Assembly (NCBI GenBank): GCA_947493745.1
Contig: CANLSM010000012.1
Span: 41,249-105,248 of the forward strand
Direction of reading: 5' to 3'
DNA length: 64,000 bases
Source of the DNA: an uncultured Paracoccaceae bacterium
Lineage (GTDB): Bacteria > Pseudomonadota > Alphaproteobacteria > Rhodobacterales > Rhodobacteraceae
The translations under genes and the position numbers were made by a program. Every line of letters starts with the position of its first letter. Position 1 is the first letter of the stretch. Shown piece after piece: positions 8,860 to 16,801 of this stretch. The notes beneath the pieces are model-generated. The model did no database searches. It was not told the DNA's origin and saw only the letters and a list, made by a program, of their open reading frames with translations.

Positions 8860-9707
8860 GGGCGCAATCCGCCGAGCCCCTGCTTCACCAGCCGTTTGAT
8901 TCTGCGTCGGGCGATCTGGGCGGGGTTTGTCCGGTGGGTGCCGGGCAGACGCGCGCCGCTTTCCAGCAGGGCCCGGTTCTCCTCCACGAAACGCCTGCTC
9001 CAGTCGGCCTTGCTGCCCGGCTGTCTTTGCGGAGAGAAACCGCCGGGTTCCGCCGGGCAGGAGGGGCTCTCGACCCCCAGATAATCGGCGATCCGGTCAA
9101 TCGCGCTGGCGGGACTCTCGGCGATGTCCTCGTAGTACAGCACCAGCGGCTCCACCCAGAGGGCTGTAAGAAAACTGGTCCATCGGGCGTTGCTGAGCGC
9201 GATAGCCTCCATTTTTGCGGCGATCAGGTCGCGGTCGTAACTGGCCGCCGCCAGCTCGGGCATGTCCGATATCCAGGCACCTGTCTGTTGCGCGCGTGCA
9301 AACGAGATCGCCTGTTTCAGAAGATCGCGCCGCTTGAGATGCACGAACCGGTAGCTCAGCGGGGCAGGTTCTTCTGCCAGAAAGCGTTCCAGATGCTCGT
9401 GATGCAGCTTGGTTGCAAAAACGCCGTTGGGCCCGGTGCGCAGCGCCTTGATGTGGTCCAGCGTCTCGGCGGCACCGGATCGCTTGTCCCAGATATCCCA
9501 GTTGCCGGGGTTGAAGTATTCCAGCGGATAGCCGAACGCGCCTGTCCCATGCAGCAGATGGCCCAGGAAGTGACTGCCACAACGCGGCGTTGTGCAAAGC
9601 GCAAGCCTGTGAATGATGGGCGTTTCTGGAAAGTCGTTTGCGGCGTCGAACTGCCGTTGCCAGAGCCCTGCGGGAACGTCCTGATCCGGCGTCTTGTCGT
9701 CTGTCAT
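8856..9707 (-). CDS. Stf0-type sulfotransferase
   Basis: A 283-residue protein with the PAPS-binding 5'-phosphosulfate loop CTTPRCGSHFLGHLL and the Stf0-type region GYPLEYFNPGNW. Later segments are GVFATKLHHEH, YRFVHLKRRDLLKQAIS (3'-phosphate site) and VLYYEDI. The Stf0 family transfers sulfate from PAPS to carbohydrates such as trehalose. The ATG at 9707 is preferred to one 45 codons upstream because the extra residues look unrelated and GGTGGG lies before the inner ATG. Its place in the polysaccharide locus suggests that a sugar or glycolipid of this envelope is sulfated; the acceptor is unknown. Confidence 0.82.
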   Translation of the reverse strand: MTDDKTPDQDVPAGLWQRQFDAANDFPETPIIHRLALCTTPRCGSHFLGHLLHGTGAFGYPLEYFNPGNWDIWDKRSGAAETLDHIKALRTGPNGVFATKLHHEHLERFLAEEPAPLSYRFVHLKRRDLLKQAISFARAQQTGAWISDMPELAAASYDRDLIAAKMEAIALSNARWTSFLTALWVEPLVLYYEDIAESPASAIDRIADYLGVESPSCPAEPGGFSPQRQPGSKADWSRRFVEENRALLESGARLPGTHRTNPAQIARRRIKRLVKQGLGGLRP

Positions 9708-10098
9708 TGCGCAGCCCACCTTCGTGCCGTTGAAGACCCTGAAACACTGATGAACCGGAAACCCGGGTGCTCTTTCCTCGACGAGCCACTCGGACACAGG
9801 ACTGACCGAATTTGCGATTCGACGAAACGGTCGAGATGCCATGTGCCAAGTTGGGTGTCATACCGCCGATCGGGGGGCCGGGACCGGCGTTTCCCGACGA
9901 CGCCAAACCTCCACTAGGTTGAGCGTATGGCGGGCAGTTTCAAGGGCACCTGTCCAAAGCGCGGGCGACGTGAGAAAAATTCCGCCGGTTGCCAGCGGAA
10001 AGTTGCCGCTTGGAGCGACAAACAGATTTGTGCTGCGAATGCGAAGACACCAGCGTGTACGACATGACCGTTCTAACCGGGGCTGGAGGAGCACAATC

Positions 10099-10815
10099 AT
10101 GACAATCATGGATTGTGGGCATGAGGCCGCGTTCAAAGCTGAGAACGCGGATCAGTTGGTTCGGGTAAAGAGTGGTCAAGCTGTTGCGTCTGACCGGACC
10201 GCCTTGGGCGGTCGCATGAAACGAATGCTGGATATCGTGCTGGCCGGACTTGGCCTTGTTGCGCTGGCGCCACTCTGCCTGCTTGTCGGGCTGACGGTTC
10301 GGCTGACGTCGCGCGGGCCGGTGCTTTATGGCCATCCGCGTATCGGACTGGGCGGGAAGGTGTTCCGCTGCTGGAAGTTCCGCACGATGGTTCTCGATGG
10401 CGACGCGGTACTGGCCGCGCATCTCGCCGCGCGTCCTGAAGAGCGCGCCGAGTGGGAGGCCAATCGCAAGCTGAAGCGCGACCCGAGGGTTACCCGGATC
10501 GGCAAGGTGCTGCGGGCCTACAGCGTTGATGAGTTGCCGCAACTGCTCAATGTTCTGCGCGGCGAGATGAGCCTTGTCGGTCCGCGACCGGTGGTGCGCG
10601 ACGAGCTTCAGACCTATGGCGGCTCTGCCGATCTCTACCTGCAGACCCGTCCCGGCCTGACCGGGCCGTGGCAGATCAGCGGACGCAGCGATGTCGGCTA
10701 TGCGGACCGGATCCTCCTGGACAGCGAGTATGTCCGGAACTGGTCGCTCTGGCGGGACTGCAAGATCATCGCATGGACCATACCGGCTGTGATCGGTGCC
10801 AGGGGCTCTTATTGA
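10099..10815 (+). CDS. exoY: ExoY-type undecaprenyl-phosphate sugar-phosphate transferase
   Basis: A 238-residue bacterial sugar transferase. A single hydrophobic segment (DIVLAGLGLVALAPLCLLVG) is followed by the family signatures GPVLYGHPRIGLGGKVF, WKFRTM, RVTRIGKVLRAYSVDELPQL and GEMSLVGPRPV. The family moves a sugar 1-phosphate, often galactose or glucose, onto undecaprenyl phosphate, the first step of repeat-unit assembly at the inner membrane. The ATG at 10099 has GGAGGA 9 bases upstream; an in-frame extension back to 9841 lacks any such support. It lies first in the export gene series, divergent from the sulfotransferase gene. The sugar cannot be deduced. Confidence 0.88.
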   Translation: MTIMDCGHEAAFKAENADQLVRVKSGQAVASDRTALGGRMKRMLDIVLAGLGLVALAPLCLLVGLTVRLTSRGPVLYGHPRIGLGGKVFRCWKFRTMVLDGDAVLAAHLAARPEERAEWEANRKLKRDPRVTRIGKVLRAYSVDELPQLLNVLRGEMSLVGPRPVVRDELQTYGGSADLYLQTRPGLTGPWQISGRSDVGYADRILLDSEYVRNWSLWRDCKIIAWTIPAVIGARGSY

Positions 10816-10843
10816 CCTGACATCTGATCGCTGTTGCAATCAA

Positions 10844-10865
10844 CCATAACCTCAAAAGGTTATGG
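10844..10865. promoter_or_regulatory. Perfect 9-bp inverted repeat between exoY and exoF
   Basis: CCATAACCT and AGGTTATGG form a perfect 9-bp dyad around a CAAA loop, 28 bases after the exoY stop and 47 bases before the exoF ATG. Only a loose T-rich stretch (CTTTCTTCTT) follows, so it is a weak terminator at best. It may instead be an attenuator, an RNA-stabilising hairpin or an operator. Confidence 0.5.
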
Positions 10866-10912
10866 CGCTTTCTTCTTATCAAGTCTGTCAGCTTTAGAAC
10901 TGGGGAGAGGGG

Positions 10913-12142
10913 ATGATGATCCGATCCATGACGATAATTTCGGCCCTGCTGGTGACCGCCTTTCTGACTGCTGCGACTGCTCTGGCGCAAAGCTATGCGG
11001 TCGGTGCGAACGATCTGCTGCGGCTGCGTGTGGCGGTGTTGAATGCGGCTGACGGAACGCTGGAAGAGCTGCCGATCGTCTCGGGCAGCGTCTCTGTTGG
11101 GGCTGACGGGCGAATCTCGGTGCCGCTTGCGGGTACTCTGAAGGTGGCGGGGCGGACCGCGGAGGAGATCGCGTCCGAGATCGAGACCCGTCTTGCCGAC
11201 ACACTGAGTGTCAGCAAATCGCCCCGCGTGGCTGTCGATGTCGAAAGATACGCGCCGGTTTTCCTGGCCGGAGAGGTCGCTCAGACAGGTGCTTTTGAGT
11301 TCACGCCGGGGCTGACGGTTCTCAAGGCCGTCGCGCTGGCCGGTGGCCCGGCCGAGATCAAGCCGCTGGAGGGCGAGGAGCGGAACTTCTTCTCCGCGCA
11401 GGGCGCGCTTCACACCCTGCGCGCGGAGCTTGCGTTTCTGGAGATGCGACACGCCCGGCTGATGGCGGAGAGCGCCGGCGCCGAGAGCTTTGAGGCTGAC
11501 ACCGGGCAGGACCGGATCGCCGCCGGCGAGGCCGCCATCCTGGAGGCGCGCAACAGGCGGCATGCGGGCGAGATCACCTCGCTCATGCGCGCGGAGGCGT
11601 CGCTGAAGGAGGCCTTGAGTGTTCTGGAAAGCAAGCTTGAGACCAATCTGGCGCAGCTTGACCGGGGCCGGGCCGAGGTCACCCGGGAAGAAAACTTGGC
11701 CGAACGCGGTCTGGTGCCGGCCTCCAAGGCATTTGAACGCGTGCGCTATGTCAGCGATCTGGAGAGCCGGGTGCTCGACATCGAACGCTCAATCCTTCTG
11801 GCGAAACAGGAGTTGCAGCAGCAGGAACGGGCGCGTCTGGTGCTGGAGGCCGCGAGAGGTGAGGACATCTCGACCGAATTGCAGCAGGTGAAGGGCGAGA
11901 TTGCCGAAATCCGGTCGCGGATGCTGACCCAAAGCGCACTGATGGCGGAGGCCGCAGGCGGGCTGACCCCGGATCAGGGGGCAGCCCTTGCCGATCCTCT
12001 GGCAGTCACCGTCGCCTATCGCATCATACGGGAGCGGGGCGGCAACGGCACCATGCCAGCGGACACGCAGACCGCCCTGATGCCCGGCGATGTCGTGGAG
12101 GTGCTGTTCCTTCCCGCAGACCGCACCGGGCCGTCGAATTGA
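10913..12142 (+). CDS. exoF: Polysaccharide export protein, ExoF/Wza family
   Basis: A 409-residue exported protein. It has a signal peptide (to about residue 26, ending ALAQ), a poly_export domain (YAVGANDLLRLRVAV, GRISVPLAGTLKVAGRTAEEI), and a SLBB-like region (PVFLAGEVAQTGAFEFTPGLTVLKAV). Residues of about 165-330 form a long coiled coil rich in Glu, Arg and Ala. This layout matches ExoF of Sinorhizobium rather than the lipoprotein Wza; no lipobox cysteine is seen. It should work in the periplasm and outer membrane in polymer export with the ExoP-type copolymerase. GGGGAGAGGGG precedes the ATG. It overlaps the flippase start as TGATG. Confidence 0.85.
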   Translation: MMIRSMTIISALLVTAFLTAATALAQSYAVGANDLLRLRVAVLNAADGTLEELPIVSGSVSVGADGRISVPLAGTLKVAGRTAEEIASEIETRLADTLSVSKSPRVAVDVERYAPVFLAGEVAQTGAFEFTPGLTVLKAVALAGGPAEIKPLEGEERNFFSAQGALHTLRAELAFLEMRHARLMAESAGAESFEADTGQDRIAAGEAAILEARNRRHAGEITSLMRAEASLKEALSVLESKLETNLAQLDRGRAEVTREENLAERGLVPASKAFERVRYVSDLESRVLDIERSILLAKQELQQQERARLVLEAARGEDISTELQQVKGEIAEIRSRMLTQSALMAEAAGGLTPDQGAALADPLAVTVAYRIIRERGGNGTMPADTQTALMPGDVVEVLFLPADRTGPSN

Positions 12143-13614
12143 TGAGCGCGCCCGCTGAAACGGCCTATCATCCGCATCCCCGGCAAGGGCGTGCGCGGAC
12201 GGCTGTGGCGGGCATCTTCTGGTCCTCGCTGCATACGCTGATCCCCACGATCAGCGCGGCCGTGGTGTTTTTTGTAAGCGCTCTGTTCCTCTCCCCGGCC
12301 GATTTCGGGGTTGTCGGACTGGCGAGCGGTCTGGTGCTGCTGGCGGTTGCCTTCTCGCCGGTCGCCTTTGCCGAGGCTCTGGTGCAGGCCAGATCGGTCA
12401 GCAAAGCGCATACTGACAGTGTCTTCTGGCTGAGCACCGGTTTCGGACTGTTGGCGATGATCCCGTTTCTACTGGGCGGGGCGGCATTGGCAGACCTGAT
12501 GGATGCGCCCGGGATCGCGCCCCTGCTGCCGGTTCTTGCCCTGCGCATCCCGCTCGACCTTTCAGCCTCGGTGCCCAATGCCCTGATCGTCCGGTCGATG
12601 CGGTTCAAGATGGTGGCACTGCGCACCACCGTGGCAACGCTTGTCGCGGCGGTGATCTGTGTCGCGATGTTGCTGAGCGGCTTCGGGCTCTGGGCGCTGG
12701 TGGCCTCGCAGCTTGCGACCAGCCTCGTGGCCTGCGTGCTGGCCTTCCGGGTCACGGGCTGGCGTCCGGGCCTCTCGGTCAGCCTGGAGACCCTGCGCGC
12801 GCTGGCCCATTACGGGATTTTCGCCTCCGGCATCCGGATGCTTGGGACCCTCAGGCTTGATCACATCGTCCTCGGCGCGCTTGGCGGCACGCTGATGCTG
12901 GGCCTCTATTTCTTTGCGCAACGCATCTACATGATGGCCACGCAACTGGTCTCGGGCGCGTTCTCGTCGGTCAGCCATGCGTTGCTCGCCACCCTGCAGG
13001 ATGATCTTGCGAAGACCCGGCAGGCCTTCGGCGTCGCCTCCTTCGCATCGGCGGCGATCAGCATGCCGCTTTTTGTACTGCTGGGATTTAGCATCGAACA
13101 TCTGATGGCGCTCGCGCTCGATCCGAAATGGACCGATGCGGTCTTCGCGGTTCAGGCGTTCTCGGCCGCCGGTATTCTGGCGAGCATCGGCGTCGTTCAA
13201 AGCGCATTGATCAAAAGTCAGGGCAGGGCGGATTGGTGGTTCTGCTACCAGCTTGCCCAGCAGGGCACCACGGTGTTGGCAATCGCGCTGACCTGGCATC
13301 TGGGGCTGGAGATCATGATGATCGCCATTGTCACCAAGTCCTTCGTGCTCTGGCCGGTCTCGGTGGCGATGACGGCAAAGCTTCTGGAGATAAGCCTCTG
13401 GCGGTACCTGGCCGAATTTGCCCATCCCGTCCTCGCGGTTCTCTTGGCAGGCGCTGCCATCTTGATGCTGCCCGCCATGGCTCCCCTGCCTGCGCTGATC
13501 GCCACCCTGACGCTGGGCCTGATCGTCTATGTTCCCATCCTTGTCCTGTTGTCTCGCAGCCGCCTGCGGAGCATCCGATTGCTCCTGATGAACAAAGGGA
13601 AACCCGCCCCATGA
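12142..13614 (+). CDS. Lipid-linked oligosaccharide flippase (Wzx/MOP family)
   Basis: A 490-residue integral membrane protein with about 12-14 hydrophobic segments spread along its length, for example IFWSSLHTLIPTISAAVVFF near the start. It fits the Polysacc_synt_3 family of the MOP superfamily, which flips undecaprenyl-linked repeat units across the inner membrane. The ATG at 12142 overlaps the exoF stop (TGATG), and its stop overlaps the pyruvyltransferase start (ATGA), so the three genes appear coupled. In Sinorhizobium the equivalent export role is filled by ExoT; I do not assign that symbol from sequence alone. Confidence 0.87.
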   Translation: MSAPAETAYHPHPRQGRARTAVAGIFWSSLHTLIPTISAAVVFFVSALFLSPADFGVVGLASGLVLLAVAFSPVAFAEALVQARSVSKAHTDSVFWLSTGFGLLAMIPFLLGGAALADLMDAPGIAPLLPVLALRIPLDLSASVPNALIVRSMRFKMVALRTTVATLVAAVICVAMLLSGFGLWALVASQLATSLVACVLAFRVTGWRPGLSVSLETLRALAHYGIFASGIRMLGTLRLDHIVLGALGGTLMLGLYFFAQRIYMMATQLVSGAFSSVSHALLATLQDDLAKTRQAFGVASFASAAISMPLFVLLGFSIEHLMALALDPKWTDAVFAVQAFSAAGILASIGVVQSALIKSQGRADWWFCYQLAQQGTTVLAIALTWHLGLEIMMIAIVTKSFVLWPVSVAMTAKLLEISLWRYLAEFAHPVLAVLLAGAAILMLPAMAPLPALIATLTLGLIVYVPILVLLSRSRLRSIRLLLMNKGKPAP

Positions 13615-14513
13615 AGCTGACCTATTTCGAAGGCACACCGCCGAATTTCGGGGACGAGTTGAACACGTCCCTTTGGCAGCATTTCCTGCCGCCGGATTTC
13701 TTTGACCAGGATGCCGCCACGCTCTTTGTCGGTGTCGGATCGGTCATCCTGCACAACTATCCCAAGGCTGCGCGCAAGGTTGTCATGGGGTCGGGCTATG
13801 GCGGCTACACGGTGATGCCCGATGTGCATGACGGAAGTTGGGATATCCGTTTCGTGCGCGGACCGCAGACCGCCGAGATGCTGGGGCTGGACCCGAAGCT
13901 TGTGATTGCCGATGCGGCGATCCTGCTGCGCGAGACCCCGTTGCCCGCACCGGCGAAGGGCATCCGCACCGCCTTCATGCCACATTACGAGAGCGTCGAG
14001 CGCGGCAACTGGCAGGCGGCCTGTGATCTTGCCGATGTCCATTTCCTCGATCCCACCAAGCCGACCGAGGTGCTGATTTCCGAGATCCTCGGTGCCGATC
14101 TGGTGATTGCAGAGGCGATGCATGGGGCAATTGTCTCGGACGCGCTGCGCACGCCGTGGATCGGCGTGAAGCCGATGCATCACGTACACCGGTTCAAATG
14201 GGCGGACTGGGCGCGGGCGCTTGATATCGAGTTGCGTCCGCAATTCCTGTTCCCGTCGAATTGCCGGGAGGGTTGGGCTGCCGCGACAGGACGCTCGGGC
14301 TCGGGCGCGCGGGCGCGGGCAGTCTGTGGATCAGCGCTGGCGCGACCGTTCAACGCGACCTGCACGTTGCTTGCGGCCCGCAGTCTCCGGCGGCTGGCGA
14401 AAGGAGCGCCGCAGCTCAGTCCCGACCGTGCCATTGCAAATGCAACCGAGCGCGCGCTTGCCGAAGTTGACCGGCTGATGGAGGATTACGCGCGTGCGGT
14501 GGTCTTTGCCTGA
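13611..14513 (+). CDS. exoV: Polysaccharide pyruvyltransferase, ExoV-like
   Basis: A 300-residue protein starting MKLTYFEGTPPNFGDELN, the typical start of ExoV-type ketal pyruvyltransferases, with GVGSVILHN, VMGSGYGGY, RGPQTAEMLGLD and EAMHGAIVSDALRTPWIGV further on. The family adds pyruvate from phosphoenolpyruvate as a ketal to a sugar of the repeat unit, giving the polymer negative charge. The start overlaps the flippase stop by 4 bases. The segment at about residues 225-255 is unusually Ala/Gly/Arg rich, but the frame continues to a plausible helical C-terminus. The last 28 bases overlap the convergent polymerase gene. Confidence 0.83.
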   Translation: MKLTYFEGTPPNFGDELNTSLWQHFLPPDFFDQDAATLFVGVGSVILHNYPKAARKVVMGSGYGGYTVMPDVHDGSWDIRFVRGPQTAEMLGLDPKLVIADAAILLRETPLPAPAKGIRTAFMPHYESVERGNWQAACDLADVHFLDPTKPTEVLISEILGADLVIAEAMHGAIVSDALRTPWIGVKPMHHVHRFKWADWARALDIELRPQFLFPSNCREGWAAATGRSGSGARARAVCGSALARPFNATCTLLAARSLRRLAKGAPQLSPDRAIANATERALAEVDRLMEDYARAVVFA

Positions 14514-15742
14514 TCGCCAAGTGCGCGGGTCGCGTAGATGAGCGCACAGATCACGATGACGCTGCGCAGGCTGAACTGAAAGAAGACCGGGACCTCGACG
14601 AAACTGACCACAACGACCATGAGCACGAGCGCAAAGAGCAGCGCCGCATGCGGTCGGGCCTCTCGGACGGCCCAGAGGCCGGTCAGGATCAGCGCGCCGA
14701 ACAGCACGAGCACCTGGAACGCGACGCCGACAAGGCCGATCTCGACCGCATTGGACAGATAGGTGTTGTGGAAATTGAAACCCGCGCGCCCGTCGATGCC
14801 GAACATGGCCCAAAGCGCCTCTGCGGTCGGGTTTCCGTGCACCCAGAAGGCCTGATAGCCAAGCCCGAACAGCGGGCGTTCGGCGATAAGTCCGCCCGCG
14901 ATCTGCCACAGATCGGTGCGACCTGTCAGGGTCAGGTCCTTGCCCGTCGCCTCCAGCAGCGCGAGGCTGAGTATGTCGATGTTCGAGGCGACGATCACTG
15001 CCGCGACTGCAAGGGCCAGCAAGGCGAAGGCGAGCGTCACGATCCTGGTCATCGGTTGCAGCCGGTGCTGGACGCTGATCACCAGAATAGCCCCTATGGC
15101 AACCGGCACGACGAGCAGGGCGCTGACCGATTGCGCGAGCATCAAGAGGCCCGCGCCGAGCGTCACACCCAGCAGCGCTGACAGCCGGAAAGACGGGGAT
15201 GCGCCGCGATCAAGCGCCTGCCCCAGCGCGATGACGACAAAGACAGCCGCAGCACCGGCGAGGGCATTCTTGCTGCCATAGATCCCAAGCCATGCACCGG
15301 TGTCGCCGCGTACCTCGCCCAGCCCGATACTCGCCAGCATGGCAATCGCGAAGAGGCCGAACAGGATGCGGCAAAAGCTGCGGGCTGACAGACCGGTCGT
15401 GATCAGCAGTGCGATCACGACCGTCGCGGTCAGTTGCAGCCCGAAACGGGCGGACAGGGCCGGGTATTGTGACCAGAGCGCCGTGCCAAGACAATAGAGC
15501 GGCAGCAAAAGAACAGGCCAGTACCGGATGCAGACGAGCAGGGTCGCCGTCGGTCGCCCAAGGGCCAGAAGGCCACCTGCGGCAAGAAACGCCAGCACGC
15601 CGATCTTGCCAAGCACAGGGATGAAGACCAGCGCCCCGAGGGCAAGAGCACTCAGAACCGCATCGGGTGCCACGACCAGAAGCCGCGGACCGGCGCGATC
15701 GATCACTCCAGCGCGCACAGGATGGATGCCGGGAACTGACAT
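14486..15742 (-). CDS. exoQ: O-antigen ligase/polymerase family protein, ExoQ-like
   Basis: A 418-residue membrane protein with about 10-12 transmembrane stretches and the Wzy_C/O-antigen ligase signature GIYGSKNALAGAAAVF, followed by a large periplasmic loop (GLGYQAFWVHG, FNFHNTYL). In an exo locus it is the likely polymerase of repeat units at the periplasmic face. The start is uncertain: ATG at 15742 gives a 40-base overlap with the upstream glycanase gene, whereas GTG at 15706 gives a 4-base GTGA overlap; neither has a strong ribosome site. ExoQ is the best guess because the neighbours are Exo-type. Confidence 0.82.
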   Translation of the reverse strand: MSVPGIHPVRAGVIDRAGPRLLVVAPDAVLSALALGALVFIPVLGKIGVLAFLAAGGLLALGRPTATLLVCIRYWPVLLLPLYCLGTALWSQYPALSARFGLQLTATVVIALLITTGLSARSFCRILFGLFAIAMLASIGLGEVRGDTGAWLGIYGSKNALAGAAAVFVVIALGQALDRGASPSFRLSALLGVTLGAGLLMLAQSVSALLVVPVAIGAILVISVQHRLQPMTRIVTLAFALLALAVAAVIVASNIDILSLALLEATGKDLTLTGRTDLWQIAGGLIAERPLFGLGYQAFWVHGNPTAEALWAMFGIDGRAGFNFHNTYLSNAVEIGLVGVAFQVLVLFGALILTGLWAVREARPHAALLFALVLMVVVVSFVEVPVFFQFSLRSVIVICALIYATRALGDQAKTTARA

Positions 15743-16488
15743 CCCTGACCCAGCTCGGTGAAGGCGATCCAGTCGATCTGCATCACCAGATCCCGCGGTG
15801 GCTCCTCGAACTCTCCCATCCAGTTGGGAAACTCGTCACTGCCCCAGAAGCTCGCATAGATCTTCTGTCTGTTGACCGGCAGATCGGTGCCCGGCTCGGT
15901 CTGATGCACCAGTTCGCCATCGACATACCAGTCGATACCGCCCGGGTGCCAGGTGAAGGAATAGGTGATGAAGTCGGTGTCAGCGCGGAACGGCAGCGGC
16001 ACCGACTTGCCGTTCGCAGGACTGGCCGAGACATAGGTGTTCACGCTGACCCGCCGTGGGTCCCGCAGCAGCACTTCGAAGTCGATCTCGTCATGTGGCT
16101 TGTCGTGATGCGGGCCGATATAGGTGAAGAAGGCGGCATTCAGCCCGCTGCCGCCTTGCGTGATGAAACGTGCCTCATAGGTGCCGTATCCGAAGGTCTT
16201 CTGGGACTGGATCTCGCCACAGATATAGTCGCGCTTGTCCGTTCTGGTTTTCGAGAACCATAGCTTGAGCATCCCACCGCCGGTTGAAAGCGCTGCATTT
16301 GACCATTCGCAATTCTGCCAGCTGCCGTTCACCCAGCCATCCGAGATGCCCCAGAAGGACGTGTCGAGCGCATCGAAATCGTCAAAGAAGGTCGTCCCTT
16401 CCGGCAGATCCTCCGCAACGCCGGCAGCTGTCGAAGCCTGCAGAAGCAGGGCCGCGAGACCGGACAGAACAGGTCTGTGGATGTCCAT
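15703..16488 (-). CDS. exoK: Secreted glycoside hydrolase family 16 (ExoK-like endoglycanase)
   Basis: A 261-residue protein with a signal peptide (LSGLAALLLQASTAAGVA) and a GH16 beta-jelly-roll. The catalytic motif is DEIDFEVL, where the two Glu residues are nucleophile and acid/base with the Asp between. Other family segments are KTFGYGTYEARFI, TYSFTWHPGGIDWYVDG and KIYASFWGSDE. ExoK of Sinorhizobium cuts nascent polymer to control chain length, and a similar job is likely here. It is the first gene of a two-gene minus-strand unit with the polymerase. Two Cys residues near the C-terminus and others near residue 58 may form disulfides. Confidence 0.87.
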   Translation of the reverse strand: MDIHRPVLSGLAALLLQASTAAGVAEDLPEGTTFFDDFDALDTSFWGISDGWVNGSWQNCEWSNAALSTGGGMLKLWFSKTRTDKRDYICGEIQSQKTFGYGTYEARFITQGGSGLNAAFFTYIGPHHDKPHDEIDFEVLLRDPRRVSVNTYVSASPANGKSVPLPFRADTDFITYSFTWHPGGIDWYVDGELVHQTEPGTDLPVNRQKIYASFWGSDEFPNWMGEFEEPPRDLVMQIDWIAFTELGQGCQFPASILCALE

Positions 16489-16801
16489 GGCTCCTCACTT
16501 CCTCATGCGATCTGGGTGCCGGATATCTGCGCCCACTCAATCGGGTCAGGGAGGTAAGCACAAACGACTTTGCCGTGGCTCCGTCCGGTCGGCGGCTCAC
16601 CGCCGCAGAGAGCCCGTCTGACCAATAATAGTTGGCAAATCCGGCATGATCGGGCCTTCTGCAATCCGAAGTGAAAGGGCAGGCAACAGACCCGTCCTTT
16701 CCCTGTCCGAGGCCCGGAAAACCATCGGGCCGACGGCGGATATCGGCTGTTTCGAGTGATGCAAGTTGCGTTGTGAAACCTGCAACCCGAAGGTCCCGGA
16801 C
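16489..16801. other. Divergent intergenic region of the polysaccharide locus
   Basis: These 313 bases lie between the divergent glycanase and GT2 genes and hold no convincing gene. A 6-bp dyad (CGGCGG-CTCA-CCGCCG) lies at 16590-16605. The region should contain promoters for both directions, but I cannot fix -35/-10 pairs with confidence. Confidence 0.6.

Noticed and set aside
14270..14400. Possible frameshift in the C-terminal part of the pyruvyltransferase.
   Set aside because: The Ala/Gly/Arg-rich segment is odd, but the frame stays open to a sensible helical end and no other frame continues the family pattern.
13128..14513. A 461-codon version of the pyruvyltransferase gene.
   Set aside because: The upstream part overlaps the flippase gene; the family start MKLTYFEG is at 13611.
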